Shown piece by piece: positions 51,201 to 54,200 of a stretch of DNA of 64,000 nucleotides (the stretch's first letter is position 1; each line of letters begins with the position of its first letter). Source of the stretch: Euprymna scolopes (taxonomy: Eukaryota > Mollusca > Cephalopoda > Sepiida > Sepiolidae); contig CM044488.1 of the NCBI GenBank assembly GCA_024364805.1, positions 38,221,691-38,285,690 on the forward strand, in the 5' to 3' direction. A program made the translations under genes and the position numbers. The notes beneath the pieces were generated by a model that saw only the letters and a program-made list of their open reading frames with translations, did not search any database and was not told where the DNA came from.

Positions 51201-54200
51201 CACCCACAAATCCCAAGTAACCTCAAAATAGTGTACGAAAAAATAAACACTGAACCATACACACCAAACTCAGTCAAATGCTACAACTGCCAAAGGTATG
51301 GACACCATCGAGACTGGTGCACACGCTCTCTAGTATGCATGAGGTGTAGAGAAAACGAGACCCATACAGATTGCCAAAAAGAGCCAAAATGTACTACTAA
51401 AAAGGCCATAGTCCGATTCTTACTTTAAATTTTCTATCCTGATAAAAGATTTTCTATCTGATAGAAGTTTTAAAGTAAAAATCAGACCAACCCTATCAGA
51501 CACAAAAATACAGGAAGGAGTCCCACAGGATGTATTTTATCAGTCACGCTCTTCAATATAAAAATCAATAATATTGTAAATTGTCTAAACAATGAGATAA
51601 ATGTGGATGACCTGCCATAGATAAAAAAAATATTCATACCTCAGAACACCAACTACAGATGTGCATAGACAAACTAACACAATAGATCACAGAAAATGGC
51701 TTAAAATCATACCTAAAATAATATAGAACCCTGATAAGAGCCAAACTAGACTCTGGAAGTTTATGTATGATTTAATCAGAAAAAGTTATCTTAAAACTAT
51801 GGGCCTCCTCTATCACAGGGTTAAGACTAAAATTAAGATGTGAAAAATTAGGCTTATAATATTATCTAAAACTCAAATCTAAACCCCCCAAAATTCTACC
51901 TATCATTGCACTTTCAATCCCAATTATACACATCTATTCCCCCCCCCCCCCAAAAAAGAAAATGCAATTAAACCCTTTCGTCTTTACATGGCAGAAACGA
52001 TAAAATCACTTATAGATCACTCAATAGATCAAACTAGCATTCATGAGGATAATTTCACAGAACTTTCATCCTGGTTGTTAAATCAACTTAAGTCATTCTA
52101 GACCTGACAATATATACTAAATCCAATGCTCACTCCTCACACTATAGAGAAAAACATTCTGGATTCTTACTCAAATTGGACACACATTTACACGGATGGT
52201 TCCAAAGATCAAAACAAAAGTGTGATGTACCGCTATTTCAGAAAAAAGTGTTCAGCAGAAAAGGTTACCAAATAACTCCTATCTATAGTGCAGAAATTAC
52301 AATCAAAACTCCAAGAAATTCATAATATTTGTAGACAAGAAATTCATAATATTTGTAGACTCATTATCAGCATTAGAATCATTAAAAAATTTAACGATTC
52401 CTTACTAATCAAACTCTTACAAAGGATCCATTCTATCATACAACACAAATCCTTCTTCTGTTGGATTCCTAGTCATTATGGTTTCTGTGAAAATGAAAAA
52501 GCTGACATAGCGGCAAAAAATTTCCTAAAACTCCAAATAAGCGATATAAAGGACATATACGGACTACAGACCTTCAATAAATAATTTATATAACTAGCAA
52601 TACACATGGCCGTTAAAACGCTTTGGATAATCAGATTTCAAGGGGTTTCTGCTAAAATAGTCATATTTTAAAAACCAAAGCACTTTAAGTCTTCAAAATA
52701 CCATCGTTTTGTTCAGAAATGAATATACTTTCAAATAAATTAGTAAATAATAACATACATTATATATTTTTAGAGTTTTAAACAAATAAAGTGATAAAAA
52801 TGTGAACATCATAAAACAGCATTTTCGGTAAGAATTTGTAACAACACAGGATTTCTAAAGATTCGTACCGTGTTTCTGTTAAGAATTTTTTAATGAAATT
52901 TGGAAATCAGCCAAAAGAGATTTCATTAATAATAATTGCGAGTGTCCGAAATTCATTTGACCACTCGTTTTTTTGTTGTTAAAAAAAAAATTTCAAAATG
53001 ATCAGTATTGAAAGTTTTGAAAAAAATTTTCTTCGGACACTCACTATTAAATAAAACAATCTTTTTGCTATGTTTATTTGTTAAAAAGATGATTGGACAG
53101 TGTTTTCTCTAGTGGTACGTAGCAATTTAAAAACATAATATCTGAAAAAATCGTTATGAATTTGAATCCACTTCTGTAGTAGTAGTAGTGATAGTAGCAC
53201 TCAGCAGCAGCAGCGATAACATGGCGTCAAAAGACATTTCTTTTTGTTTATTTTTATTCCAAATCGATTTTTTTTTAATTGAAAATCTGGTTATAAATAA
53301 ATATTCTTACATGTTTAGTTAAAGCGATTTTGTTATTAACCATACAAATATTTTTAAAAATTGCATAGTAGTAAATTTTAAAATATTTTAACAAGCAAGA
53401 ATGTGAAATATGTTTTGGTTCACGTGTACAAACGGTACACACACTTCTAATTTTCATCCCTTAAAAAATGTTTTCAGTGAATTATTATTGAATGGAAACT
53501 AATCCACCCGATTATTAAAAAAAAAAATAAAATAAAAAAAAATTAAATATTTGTAGGAGATGCTCAGTTAAAAAATAACGGTAGGAAAAGACATGAAATG
53601 TAAGTAAAAATCAAAATAACATTAATTCAAAATTTTTAACAATTTGTCAGCTTTAGCAAAACCTTGTTTCTTTTTTTATATTTAAATAGAATTTAAATAC
53701 TTGATATTTTTCCAAGCATCATGTTTTCTGTTAGAGGGACGTCACTTTTTTAAATAACATTTATTTTTGTCTGTTTGACATAATTCTGGTAAAGTTTCAC
53801 AATGGGTATCAAACACCCTCTTAAAAAAAAGACTCTCTTAATTCTATGTCTAATCCTAGGTACGCGTAGTAAGCCTGCTCCTAAAACCTTTAGCCTTAAC
53901 AATAATGCTAAGTACAAGTGGCAGAGGTCCCCACTAAACAAACTTCCTCTGTGAGCTCATATAAGTGTTAAAAAAAAAAAAAAGCATAAAAAACGTTTAA
54001 AAAAAAGTGCACATGATTACCCCCCCCCCCCAATAAATTGGTCAACTTTCCTAAAACGCTAGGATCATCTTGAAATGGTGAATTATTTTGCATTTATGTA
54101 AAACCAACCCCACTCTAAATTCTAAAATTGTTTTTGTTTTGTTTCTATCAAGTCTTCAGGATGTTCACACATAATTTTCCTTAGCCCAAAGTCAGAGTGG